Source: Pirellulaceae bacterium (GTDB taxonomy: Bacteria > Planctomycetota > Planctomycetia > Pirellulales > Pirellulaceae). From it: a DNA stretch of 64,000 nt. Under the pieces are notes generated by a model, which saw only the letters and a program-made list of their open reading frames with translations, did no database searches and had not been told where the DNA came from. Location of the stretch: assembly GCA_026004795.1 (NCBI GenBank), contig BPJV01000002.1, positions 62,001 through 126,000 of the forward strand, given 5' to 3'. Positions 17,847 through 26,509 of the stretch are shown here, piece after piece (position 1 is the stretch's first letter; each line of letters opens with the position of its first letter). A program made the translations under genes and the position numbers.

Positions 17847-20800
17847 TCAAACTCCCCATTGGGAGAATACCTCGTCAAACAGTTCGCGATTTTGCTGGCG
17901 CACCGCGGCCACCTGCTCCAGCAGTGCTGTGGGATTGCTACGTGAACGATCCGGTGGGGGCGTCAGCAGGTAGGCGAGCCTGGCGATGTCCTCGTCTTCC
18001 TGAGGAATCTCATGACGCGCGCGATAGTCGAGCAAGCGGATTCCGGACTCGAGTTGCCGCAGCGTGCAATAGTTTTCTCGTAGTCGTGTTGCCAGCCGCT
18101 CCGAGAGAATCGCCGCGTCGCGCAGGCGTTGGATTCCGGCCAACGTGCCGGGCCCATGGACGGTGGGATGCGCAGAGACATGTGCCAGCTGCAGGGCCAG
18201 AACGATCAACTCGATGTCCATGATCCCTCCTGCCCCGCGTTTGATATTGCGCTCCGATGCATCACGTTGAGTCTCCAACCGATACGCCGCTATACGGTGC
18301 GCCAATTCGCTTGACCAGGGAAGGTTGCTGAACAGTTGCCGCAGCGTCAGAGCAACACGACTGCGCAGCAGCGGATCTCCCCACACGGGCCTCGCATGTG
18401 CCAGCGCCAGCAGCTCTCCGGCACTGATGTCTGCACGAGTGAAGTACTGTTCCATTTCCTGCATCGTCGTTGCCAGTGGTCCTCCCGATCCTGGGGGACG
18501 CATACTGGCGTCGATATCGTACAACCGACCAGTCGCCCCGCTCTGGGTCACGGCATGGATAACGCGCTGCGCCAAACGATTGAAGAAGTGTCGGTTACTG
18601 GTGGGCGTGAAGTGGGGATCGGGAACCAAGCAGCGCGTCATCCCCTCGCCCTCGAACAGGAACATCAGATCCAAGTTGCTATGATAGTTCGGTTCTCGTG
18701 CCCCCAGTTTGCCCATGGCGATGACGCAAAAATCAGCGGGCGGGGGGGCGGCATCGGACGAACCTCGTGTGGGAACCCCCATCTGCGAGACCAGCCGGTG
18801 GTACTCCTGGGAAACGATGCGCTCCAGCGCTACCTCCGCTACGTCGGCCAACGCGGCATGCGTTTGCTCGATGGAACTTCGCCCCAACAATTCGCGTACC
18901 CCGATGCGCAGATGCATCGAATTTTTGAAGCGATGTAGAATGGGCAAGCAATCGTCGGTTTCTCGACACAATTCGGCCACCATCGCGGCCATCCCTTCAC
19001 GCGTCGGCAGGGCGGGGAGCATGAGCGAATCGAGCAGTTCGTCGATCATGCCCGGATTGCCCACCAAGATGTTGGTGAGATAGGGACTGGCCGCCCCCAG
19101 TGCCACCACTAGCTGCATCGACGGCGGATGCTCATGGAACAGCTCCCACAGCGTCGCCTTACCACCGATCGAATTGCTGATATTGGCTAAGCTGACCAAC
19201 GTCGCATCGGGAGAAGGAGTGGCGGCCACGGTATGCAGCAAACGCTGAGCGACCATTGCCAGCGCATGCCGACTGCGACGCGATGAAAGAAAAGGAATAG
19301 ATTCGACCGCCATCTCTTGCAGCCGGCGATAAGCCTGAACTGGTTCGGCGAACCCGGCCTCCTTCAAAACAGCTTCCACCTGGGCCGGTGGCAATTGCGC
19401 ATCGAGCACGATCTCCGCTTCGGGCGTTTCCAGCTCGGGAACAATCTCCTCCGTTGGCACTACATTCTCGAGCAAGGAAACACAAAGCTCTACGGCCTGG
19501 CGCAGCATGCTTGGCAAGGCACGTTGATCGGGCATCTCCGGCGACGAGTCGGAGGACGGCCACCCGCTTAGCTCCTCTCGCCAACGAGCCGGCGCGTGAA
19601 CAAGACGCTGTGCCAACTCCTCCGCGGCGGTTGCATCGCCTGCCTGGTCGTTCGCCAAGCTTTGCCGGGCCAATTGCAGGCGCAGCATCGCGCGGTAGCA
19701 CCGCTGCAGCGCATCGGCTTGTTCGCGTGACAGGACGTCGATGGCCGATAGCTCGCGTATCGCCGACAGCGTCTTCGAAGCACGTACCCTGGTGTGCTCC
19801 CATCCGTGAAGCAACTGCAGATAGCTGACCGTCGCCGCGATCAGTACCTGCAGCTCCGCGAACGTGCCCTCCCGCAGTGCGGACAACCGCTCGGCCCGCC
19901 GCTGCAACTGGCGTCGCAACGTAGCCATCCCTGTGCTATCCGCCGGCAACAGATAACGGCGGTAGATCCACGAGTGGAGTTCGGACAACACGTAGTTTCC
20001 CAAGGTAGTGTTTCCGGCGACAGGCGCCGACTTAACAAACCGTTGACGTTCCCAGGTTCTCCCCCAACTATCGAAGTGCATGATGGCTTCGGTCGCCGTC
20101 CACACGACGTGGTAGGGATGGGCTTCTTGGGGTGCAAGAATGGTGAGCGTGTATCCGGGTCCCCGTTCGCTTGGCTCTTCCAGCAATCGCCGCAGCATCT
20201 GCACGACCCGATGGAAGTAGAGATCAACCGTCACCTCGTCAATCGTTTCTTGCCACACCGGCCCCGCCGCAACGTCCTCGCGAACCACAAGAAACTCCAA
20301 GGCATCGCCATAATCCATTTCTTCACTGGCCAAGGCTCCCAGTCCGATCACCGCCAGTTGAATGGGCGCCCCGTGAGCGTGATGCGGCGTTGTTCCCAAC
20401 TGCAGATTCACTTCGCGCATAGCGTATTCCAATGCAGCGCGGAGAAGCACACGAGCCAACGAGGTCAACTGTTCCATCACCGCATCCAGGTCGAGTTGCC
20501 CCATCAGATCGCCGAACGCGATGCGCAACGTTTCCCGATGTCGGTAGTCGCGAACAATATGCTGCGCTCTTCGCCACGTCCGGGCCGTGGCCAGCTCTGC
20601 CGACAACTCGTCGTACAAGCGTTCCGCATCGATGGGACGGCCGCCCGTTATGCGCAATAACTCCAACGCTTCTGGATCGGCCAACAATTCCGTGGCCAAC
20701 CGTTCACTCGCGCCCAGGATGGTAACCACGGCCAGTAACGCTTCGCGGTCGCGTTCAAATAACGACAACCAACTGAGCGGCGAACGAACGGAGGTGAGAA

Positions 20801-21002
20801 ACTCCTGCAGGCGCGGTACAACGACGCTTCCCGCAGGCGGCGGAGGCAAGATGCTCTGCACCTCGGTCAAAAAACTCTCGATCAATTCGTCAGGAACGAC
20901 TGCCTGCCGCAATGCTTCCCCCAGACGCGCCATCGCTTCAATCGGCACGTCCCACGGTGGACTCTTTGCTGGACTCTCGCTTCTGGCGTCGTCGCTAGTC
21001 AT
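17847..21002 (-). CDS. glnE: Glutamine synthetase adenylyltransferase homologue
   Basis: The 1,051-residue length fits GlnE, which adds and removes AMP on glutamine synthetase. The C-terminal half has MGKLGAREPNYHSN then LDLMFLF near residue 772 and KRGAGGIMDIELIVLALQLAH near residue 935, both typical. The N-terminal half keeps LAVIGLGALASEE near residue 220. Two departures stand out: the C-terminal catalytic motif, normally SDLD, reads SNLD (codon AAC), and the N-terminal motif, normally SSDID, reads as the unrelated GDALE. One or both reactions may be lost. A small same-strand frame sits 13 bases upstream of its start. Gene identity is secure, activity is not. Confidence 0.85.
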   Translation of the reverse strand: MTSDDARSESPAKSPPWDVPIEAMARLGEALRQAVVPDELIESFLTEVQSILPPPPAGSVVVPRLQEFLTSVRSPLSWLSLFERDREALLAVVTILGASERLATELLADPEALELLRITGGRPIDAERLYDELSAELATARTWRRAQHIVRDYRHRETLRIAFGDLMGQLDLDAVMEQLTSLARVLLRAALEYAMREVNLQLGTTPHHAHGAPIQLAVIGLGALASEEMDYGDALEFLVVREDVAAGPVWQETIDEVTVDLYFHRVVQMLRRLLEEPSERGPGYTLTILAPQEAHPYHVVWTATEAIMHFDSWGRTWERQRFVKSAPVAGNTTLGNYVLSELHSWIYRRYLLPADSTGMATLRRQLQRRAERLSALREGTFAELQVLIAATVSYLQLLHGWEHTRVRASKTLSAIRELSAIDVLSREQADALQRCYRAMLRLQLARQSLANDQAGDATAAEELAQRLVHAPARWREELSGWPSSDSSPEMPDQRALPSMLRQAVELCVSLLENVVPTEEIVPELETPEAEIVLDAQLPPAQVEAVLKEAGFAEPVQAYRRLQEMAVESIPFLSSRRSRHALAMVAQRLLHTVAATPSPDATLVSLANISNSIGGKATLWELFHEHPPSMQLVVALGAASPYLTNILVGNPGMIDELLDSLMLPALPTREGMAAMVAELCRETDDCLPILHRFKNSMHLRIGVRELLGRSSIEQTHAALADVAEVALERIVSQEYHRLVSQMGVPTRGSSDAAPPPADFCVIAMGKLGAREPNYHSNLDLMFLFEGEGMTRCLVPDPHFTPTSNRHFFNRLAQRVIHAVTQSGATGRLYDIDASMRPPGSGGPLATTMQEMEQYFTRADISAGELLALAHARPVWGDPLLRSRVALTLRQLFSNLPWSSELAHRIAAYRLETQRDASERNIKRGAGGIMDIELIVLALQLAHVSAHPTVHGPGTLAGIQRLRDAAILSERLATRLRENYCTLRQLESGIRLLDYRARHEIPQEDEDIARLAYLLTPPPDRSRSNPTALLEQVAAVRQQNRELFDEVFSQWGV

Positions 21003-21015
21003 GGGATCCGTATCA

Positions 21016-21255
21016 TTAGGTTAAACCAGCGCAGGAAAGGGGACTTTGCCATCCATCAGTTTCCAGGAACCATTGTTCGGCACGTCCGCCGCGCAGCAGG
21101 TAAACTTCCGGTGTGAGGCCATACCAAACTGTAACCCTTGCTGTGCGGTTCGAAAATAGTCCCTCGAGCGGTGCGCCTTGCTTGCCGGGCGCCACGGTGC
21201 AACTGGCGCAATGCAGTTCGAGGAGTCGAGGCGGAACGGGGGTGAACGTGCGCAC
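21016..21255 (-). CDS. Small hypothetical protein upstream of glnE
   Basis: A 79-residue frame from a GTG at 21255, on the glnE strand and ending 13 bases before the glnE start, which suggests co-transcription. It has two cysteines spaced CxxC (HCASC) and the well-formed segment VYLLRGGRAEQWFLETDGW. There is no strong ribosome binding site and I recognise no family. An overlapping frame exists in another phase, so it could be a chance reading. Confidence 0.35.
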   Translation of the reverse strand: MRTFTPVPPRLLELHCASCTVAPGKQGAPLEGLFSNRTARVTVWYGLTPEVYLLRGGRAEQWFLETDGWQSPLSCAGLT

Positions 21256-21297
21256 CGATCCGATGGTGTTTCCTTAGTCGCATCGATGGTGTTATCC

Positions 21298-22758
21298 ATG
21301 TGCCATGGCTCAGTTTCTCAAAGTTTGCGACTCGATGCGAGACGCACTCGGACCTACCGTCTCGGCTTCGTGCTTTTCATTGCTCTGGTAGTAGCAGGTT
21401 GCAGCCAGTCAGCCGCACCGATGCGTTTTTTTATTGCCAGTTCCTCGATGGAGCCGCGGCTGCACGGTCCGGCCCAGCTCGCTGCCTGCCCGCAATGCTC
21501 GCAACAGTATGCTTTCGGTGTCGATACCTTTACTCCCTCCCGTCCCGCACTCTGTTATCACTGTGGCGCCGTTTGTGAAGTAACCGGTGAAACCGTGCCG
21601 GGCCAGGCCGTGGAGGTCCAACCGCTGACGGCCACCACTCGGCTTTCCCGGTGGGATATCATTGCCTTTCGCTCTCCTGAGGCTGGCCGGGTGCAGATAA
21701 AACGCATCTGGGGCCTGCCATCGGAACAGTTGACGATTCGCGACGGCGAGTTGTGGGTCAATGGGCGGTGGCTGCAAAAAGAGCTGCACGAAGCAGTCGC
21801 CCTGGCGATCCCTGTCGCGGAGTTGCCGACCTTCCCCAGCGGATTGTGGAGGAAGGAAAAGGCGGAGCATAGCACCGTCACCGACACCGTAGAAACCGAT
21901 GTTTTTTGTCGGCACCCGGTCGACTTGTCCGCTGATGAACATTTGATCTGGACGTACGCCCTCCCGGTGCCGACTGGTGCGGAGAGGCTCTCTCTCGCCT
22001 CGAAGAAATCATCCGCACTGGCAGGAGAACTGCAACCTTCCGTGCTAGTTGACGATTGGCCTGGAAATCAAGGAGCCTCTTATGCGTATCAACCGGTGAG
22101 GGATTGGGGCGTCTTCCTCCGCATGAAGGCGTTTGCCGCGCCACTGGTGTTGCGCATGTCCACCGGAGGGGACGTCATTGAAGTGAAGGTCGTCCCCGCC
22201 TCATATCCTCCTACCGAGGTCACTAATGGCAGTGCGAAGGCGGCGCCGTCCGCGATGCCTGCCGCGCCCGCTGCGCGCCGTGCCGCTACGGCCCCCCTTG
22301 CTCCTGCTCACCAACCGTTGACCTTGACGACACGTACTTGGATGTGGATTTTCCGTTGCGACGGGCGCCTTTTGATGGGAAGCGATGTGAGCGGCCCACG
22401 GGCTTATGCGTGGTCCGCCGACTTTCGCCACCCAACCGCCCCTACCCAGCTGATGGTACAAGCATCAGGGCCGGTCACGATCGAACGCCTCCGCATCGTC
22501 CGCGATCTCTATTTGCGAACAACCCATCGGGATGGCGGCGGCGTCGAGGATTTCGGACGGTTGGGCTCGGAGGATTATTTTGTTGTGGGAGATAACCTAC
22601 CGGTGTCAGACGATAGTCGCGGGACAATGGGAGCGGTCCCCCGCAGCAGGATTCTCGGCTCGGTGATCCTCTCTGCCTCTCCTGCCGCCCGACCGGCGCT
22701 CGCCCCATGGGCTGGTTCGTCCCTTCGTTGGCCCGGTTCAGCCGACGCTGCCGAATGA
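21298..22758 (+). CDS. Signal peptidase I (S26) homologue with large insertions
   Basis: About 486 residues, far longer than most signal peptidases. A hydrophobic segment LGFVLFIALVVAGCSQ is followed by the catalytic serine region FIASSSMEP, the lysine region RWDIIAFRSPEAGRVQIKRIWGLPSEQLTI, and C-terminal EDYFVVGDNLPVSDDSR. These are the three S26 boxes. Between Ser and Lys is a Cys-rich insert (CPQC ... CYHCGAVC) that looks like a zinc ribbon. A second insert of about 250 residues, with an Ala/Pro-rich part, separates the Lys box from the GDN box. The hydrophobic segment ends in AGC, resembling a lipobox, so it may be a lipoprotein. Exact start uncertain. Confidence 0.75.
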   Translation: MCHGSVSQSLRLDARRTRTYRLGFVLFIALVVAGCSQSAAPMRFFIASSSMEPRLHGPAQLAACPQCSQQYAFGVDTFTPSRPALCYHCGAVCEVTGETVPGQAVEVQPLTATTRLSRWDIIAFRSPEAGRVQIKRIWGLPSEQLTIRDGELWVNGRWLQKELHEAVALAIPVAELPTFPSGLWRKEKAEHSTVTDTVETDVFCRHPVDLSADEHLIWTYALPVPTGAERLSLASKKSSALAGELQPSVLVDDWPGNQGASYAYQPVRDWGVFLRMKAFAAPLVLRMSTGGDVIEVKVVPASYPPTEVTNGSAKAAPSAMPAAPAARRAATAPLAPAHQPLTLTTRTWMWIFRCDGRLLMGSDVSGPRAYAWSADFRHPTAPTQLMVQASGPVTIERLRIVRDLYLRTTHRDGGGVEDFGRLGSEDYFVVGDNLPVSDDSRGTMGAVPRSRILGSVILSASPAARPALAPWAGSSLRWPGSADAAE

Positions 22759-23174
22759 GTCGACTTCCACGCAGGTGCTTTCACGTCTAGCGAGGGACGA
22801 CTGAGCCCCATGGGCTGCCCACCGTTACCATGGGGGACTTGGGCGGAATCCAAAGAGTCGATAACTGAGGCTCATCGATCGGCAAAAACCTTCACGGGGC
22901 TACATTGTGGTCCCCTCACCGCCTTCCTTTAGTGTCCCTCCTCGCCTCCGCGACGCCCGCGTGAGCGAATCCTCGTCGCAGAATCACGACCGACACCGTA
23001 TACTAAGCCAACGACGGCACAAGGAACGGAACCCGTACCGTCATGGTAACCGACGGTACGTGTCGATCGACTTTCCTACCGCAGCCATTGGTCGGCCGCC
23101 AAATGCCGCAGCCGTCGCTGGCTCAACCGGCCCCGCTGGCGATGACGCCACGCATCCACGAGGAGTCCCCAACC

Positions 23175-23966
23175 GTGCGCTACTATCGAACGACGCCCGC
23201 TGATGTTAGTCAGTTTCAAGAGACAGGCTATGTCGTCGTGCCCAACCTGTTGCATGGCGATGAAGTGGCTCTGCTTCGGCAGGTTGCCAAGAAGGATGCA
23301 CAGATCCGCCAGCGGGCAACCACTCGCAGTGATGCTCGTGGAGCCGCCACGACGCTGGCACTGAGCAATGAAGTCGAAGACGATCTTTACTCGCACGTCA
23401 CGCGGCTGCGACGCATTGTCGATGCCATGACGCAATTCCTCGGCGACGAGGTCTATCATTACCATCACAAGATGATGCTCAAGGATGCCTATGTCGGCGG
23501 CGCCTGGGAGTGGCACCAAGATTACGGATACTGGTACAACTTCGGTTGCCTGTGGCCGCGGATGGCCAGCTGTTTCATCGCCATTGATCGGGCCACTCGC
23601 GAAAACGGTTGCTTGCAGGTAATTCCGGGTTCACATCATATCGGTAGAATCGACCATGGAAAGGTCGGTGAGCAGACGGGAGCGGATCCGGAGCGCGTGG
23701 CGGCTGCTCTGGAGCGTATGGAGGTCCAGTTCGTGGAATTGGCTCCTGGAGATGCCATCTTTTTTCATTGCAATCTGTTGCATCGGTCCGATGCCAACAC
23801 GAGCCCCGAGCCGCGATGGAGCCTGATCTGCTGCTACAACACCCGCAGCAATAGCCCCTACAAACCATCGCGACATCCTTTCTATCAGCCGCTGGAAGTT
23901 CTGGAAGACGAATCCCTGCTGCCGCTGGCACAACAGGCCGCCCTCGACATCAGCGACGACGGCTAA
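23175..23966 (+). CDS. Phytanoyl-CoA dioxygenase family protein
   Basis: The GTG at 23175 is chosen because GAGGAG lies nine bases upstream; the longer frame from 23043 adds an unconvincing Pro-rich leader. The 263-residue protein has the Fe(II)/2-oxoglutarate oxygenase pattern. GYVVVPNLL opens the fold, WEWHQDYGYWY supplies the HxD iron ligands, ENGCLQVIPGSHH is the family signature, NLLHRSDANTS gives the distal His, and PRWSLICCYN the Arg that binds 2-oxoglutarate. It probably hydroxylates a small molecule; the substrate is unknown. It stands alone between a signal peptidase-like gene and a zinc-ribbon gene. Confidence 0.85.
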   Translation: MRYYRTTPADVSQFQETGYVVVPNLLHGDEVALLRQVAKKDAQIRQRATTRSDARGAATTLALSNEVEDDLYSHVTRLRRIVDAMTQFLGDEVYHYHHKMMLKDAYVGGAWEWHQDYGYWYNFGCLWPRMASCFIAIDRATRENGCLQVIPGSHHIGRIDHGKVGEQTGADPERVAAALERMEVQFVELAPGDAIFFHCNLLHRSDANTSPEPRWSLICCYNTRSNSPYKPSRHPFYQPLEVLEDESLLPLAQQAALDISDDG

Positions 23967-24246
23967 GAAGGCGGGGGCTTAAGCCGTGCCGCCGGACAAA
24001 CGTCGTGCTGATCCAGGAAGGCGGCTACCCTCGAACCTACCGTCTCTCGGCCGTATCGAGTGCTGTATCGTGTCGCTGCCGGGGCGCTGCCAGTGGGCTG
24101 ACGGGGCGCTGTCGGGGCGCGACGCCGGAGCTCTTGTCGGATTCCCACAAGGCAGGATACTAGTGAGTGATCGAGTCGATAGAATGAATTCAGGTCGAAA
24201 GACGACCATGGAATCGGATCTGCTAATTCGTGGAGCGTTTCTCAGC

Positions 24247-24474
24247 ATGCCGTTGTACGAATACCGTTGTAAGGAATGTGGGGCCGAATCGGAGATTCTT
24301 GTTCGTTCTGGGGCGGAGCAGCCACGATGTCCTCAGTGCGAATCGGATAAGCTCGAGAAGCTGCTGAGCGTCGTCGCCACGCCCACGGTCGCCAAGGGAA
24401 ACCGTGGCGGGGACGAGCCTCCGGCGACATGTGGTCGCCCGCAGTGTCGGTCTGGGTGCATGTTCGATGGGTGA
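24247..24474 (+). CDS. FmdB-family zinc ribbon protein
   Basis: A 75-residue protein starting MPLYEYRCKECG, the standard FmdB/regulatory zinc-ribbon opening, with the second knuckle PRCPQCESDKLEKLLSV. GTGGAG lies upstream of this ATG. A C-terminal extension adds three more cysteines (CGRPQCRSGC), which is also common in these proteins. Role unknown; a putative nucleic-acid or protein-binding ribbon. Confidence 0.88.
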   Translation: MPLYEYRCKECGAESEILVRSGAEQPRCPQCESDKLEKLLSVVATPTVAKGNRGGDEPPATCGRPQCRSGCMFDG

Positions 24475-24881
24475 CCATTCCTGGTGGTCGAACACCACCG
24501 GTAGGCGAGAATCTGGACCAGGGAAGTGGAAGGGTAAGGCCACGGCGTTTTTCCTGGTTGGCCGCATTGGTCCGCCGATGGTGGTGCGCGCGTGCGGTAA
24601 CGAGTTCTTCGTAGGCTTGCCTACATCGCTACGGTGCACCGCCCCACGCGCCAACCAATCATTCGTCTCGACTGGCACCAGGCCGCGGCTTGATCAGCCG
24701 GTTGGTGCTGGACGCTGTACCGTGTCCTACGCGGCATAGCTGGCGCGGTCCGGGAACAGGCGAACAGGGGGCTCGTCCCTGCTATCGGACTTGTCGTCGG
24801 CAGGGTTTCGGTATGCCGAGCGTCCTTGATGCATCGACTGCTTTTGTTTCGCACCGGGCGGGGAGAGGGAGGAGGAGAAGC
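24475..24881. other. Intergenic region with one hairpin
   Basis: No convincing gene in about 400 bases. A 6-base stem GGTGGT/ACCACC with a 5-base loop at 24483-24499, just after the FmdB stop, may be its terminator. The far end carries the AGGAGG used by the following gene. Confidence 0.4.
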
Positions 24882-26132
24882 TTGAACACCGGCTTTCACC
24901 TATATCGGTTGACGGCCCCCCTTTCGGCGGCAATAGCCACCGTGGTGGCGCAAGGGGAGGGTGCGGTGGAAGCAGTGAAGGCGTTGGCGCAGTTGCGAAC
25001 CGATCGGTTGGACATCAACAAGGTCCATTTTGCCACCTGGCCCATTAGTCCCCATGCAGGCGGGGCCCCCGTGATTCCTACAGTGGAGCCGGAGGACGCA
25101 GGCACTTCGCCTCGCGAACACGTCGTCATCGTGCGTACCGGAGACGATGAGGTGGAGATTCACTGTCACGGTGGCCCAGCAGTGGTCGATAGCATCCTTG
25201 CCGCATTGCACCGCGCCGGAGGGCGCATATCGCCACCGCAAGAGTACCAAAGCCGCTCCAGCTACCACCGCAGCCGCATACGAAGCGAGGCGGAAGAGGA
25301 TCTAGTTCATGCGGCGACCGATCGCATCGCCGCGTTACTGTTGGATCAAGCTCACGGTGCGCTGGAACATGCCCTGGGGCGAATTCTGGACATACTCCAT
25401 CAACATCAAACCACCGTCGCCATGGAAGAACTCGACCTGCTTTTGCAGCGAGTTGATCTTGGCCAGCACTTGCTTAAGCCGTGGCGGATCGTGCTCGCGG
25501 GGCCACCGAATGTAGGCAAGAGCAGTCTACTGAACGCCATAACCGGAGATCGCCGAGCGATCGTGCATGCCACCCCGGGGACAACGCGTGACGTCGTGGA
25601 GAGTAGCATCGCCGTCGACGGTTGGCTATTGCAAGTAAGTGATACAGCAGGCCTGCGCGAGGATACTTCAGACACGATTGAACAAGCGGGCATGTGGCGA
25701 GCGGAACAGGTCGTGGCTGGCGCCGATCTCACCATACTGGTGGTCGATGCAAGTGAAGGTTGGACGCCGACGCATGAACGCTTGTGGACGATCGCCTCGC
25801 ACCGCCGTCTAGTGGCATGGAACAAATGCGATTTGACGACCTCTCCCCCTCCCACTCAATGGCAAGGAGCGACGGTAGTGCCTACGATTGCCGTCCCCGA
25901 GAGTGGGCAGCCCCAGGGAACCGCCGCCCAACAGTCGGGCGCCCGGGACAATGGCACCCAAGCGCTGCTCCACCACGTCGTGGATAGCTTGATACCGGCC
26001 CTGCCGCCAGGGGCAGCAATTCCATTTCGTGACGAACATGCGCTGCTGTTGCGCCAGGCGCGGCAAGCACTCGTCGCCCAAGACGTGGCCTCGGCCGTGG
26101 AGTGCTTGCAGCGTCTGGTGGTCAGAGAGTAG
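24882..26132 (+). CDS. MnmE/TrmE-like GTPase without the C-terminal cysteine motif
   Basis: The TTG at 24882 has AGGAGG close upstream and starts the recognisable MnmE-type N-terminal domain (FHLYRLTAPLSAAIATVVAQGEGAVEAVKAL). The 416-residue protein carries a complete G domain inserted in helices: G1 GPPNVGKSSLLNAI near residue 206, PGTTRD, G3 DTAGLRE near 252 and G4 NKCD near 313. True MnmE ends in FCIGK, whose Cys is needed for modification of U34 in tRNA; this protein ends in CLQRLVVRE instead. The folate-binding N-terminal motif is also divergent. It is better called an MnmE-like GTPase than the tRNA modification enzyme. No mnmG neighbour is seen. Confidence 0.8.
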   Translation: MNTGFHLYRLTAPLSAAIATVVAQGEGAVEAVKALAQLRTDRLDINKVHFATWPISPHAGGAPVIPTVEPEDAGTSPREHVVIVRTGDDEVEIHCHGGPAVVDSILAALHRAGGRISPPQEYQSRSSYHRSRIRSEAEEDLVHAATDRIAALLLDQAHGALEHALGRILDILHQHQTTVAMEELDLLLQRVDLGQHLLKPWRIVLAGPPNVGKSSLLNAITGDRRAIVHATPGTTRDVVESSIAVDGWLLQVSDTAGLREDTSDTIEQAGMWRAEQVVAGADLTILVVDASEGWTPTHERLWTIASHRRLVAWNKCDLTTSPPPTQWQGATVVPTIAVPESGQPQGTAAQQSGARDNGTQALLHHVVDSLIPALPPGAAIPFRDEHALLLRQARQALVAQDVASAVECLQRLVVRE

Positions 26133-26509
26133 GATGAACGCCTCCTGCTCGGCCTCGACAACGCCATCAGTGTAGCGAACGGCAGGTGTCTGACGGTGCG
26201 CCGCCTGACACTGGTGCGGTGTCGATACCGGCGAGTCCTCGAGTGGTGAAGCCGTTGTTCGATCGGGCATCGCATGCCCGGCCGTCGCGCACCGCATTGC
26301 AGGAGATGCCCGCGCGGTGACGTGGCCTGTCCGGAAAAGCGGTCGTTCCACGCGTACTTCGTTTAAGGAACGATTCGGCGAGATACGGTTGTCGGTGGCA
26401 AGTGAGGGACGAGCCAGTCCGTGATCATCGACTGCCGCGGAGGCGAGTGACCTTGCTCGTTCGCGTGACGTGATTGTTTCCTGGGTTGACGTAAGTAGCG
26501 ATAGTTAAC
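26133..26509. other. Intergenic region, nothing recognised
   Basis: About 375 bases before the heptaheme cytochrome gene. No gene, hairpin or clear promoter was found; it presumably contains the promoter for the cytochrome pair. Confidence 0.35.

Noticed and set aside
21290-21300. DnaA-box-like GTTATCCATG
   Set aside because: A single imperfect match with no cluster, no dnaA or dnaN nearby.
23043-23174. Longer start for the phytanoyl-CoA dioxygenase
   Set aside because: The added 44 residues are Pro/Gln-rich and precede the fold; GAGGAG correctly spaced before the GTG at 23175 favours the shorter form.
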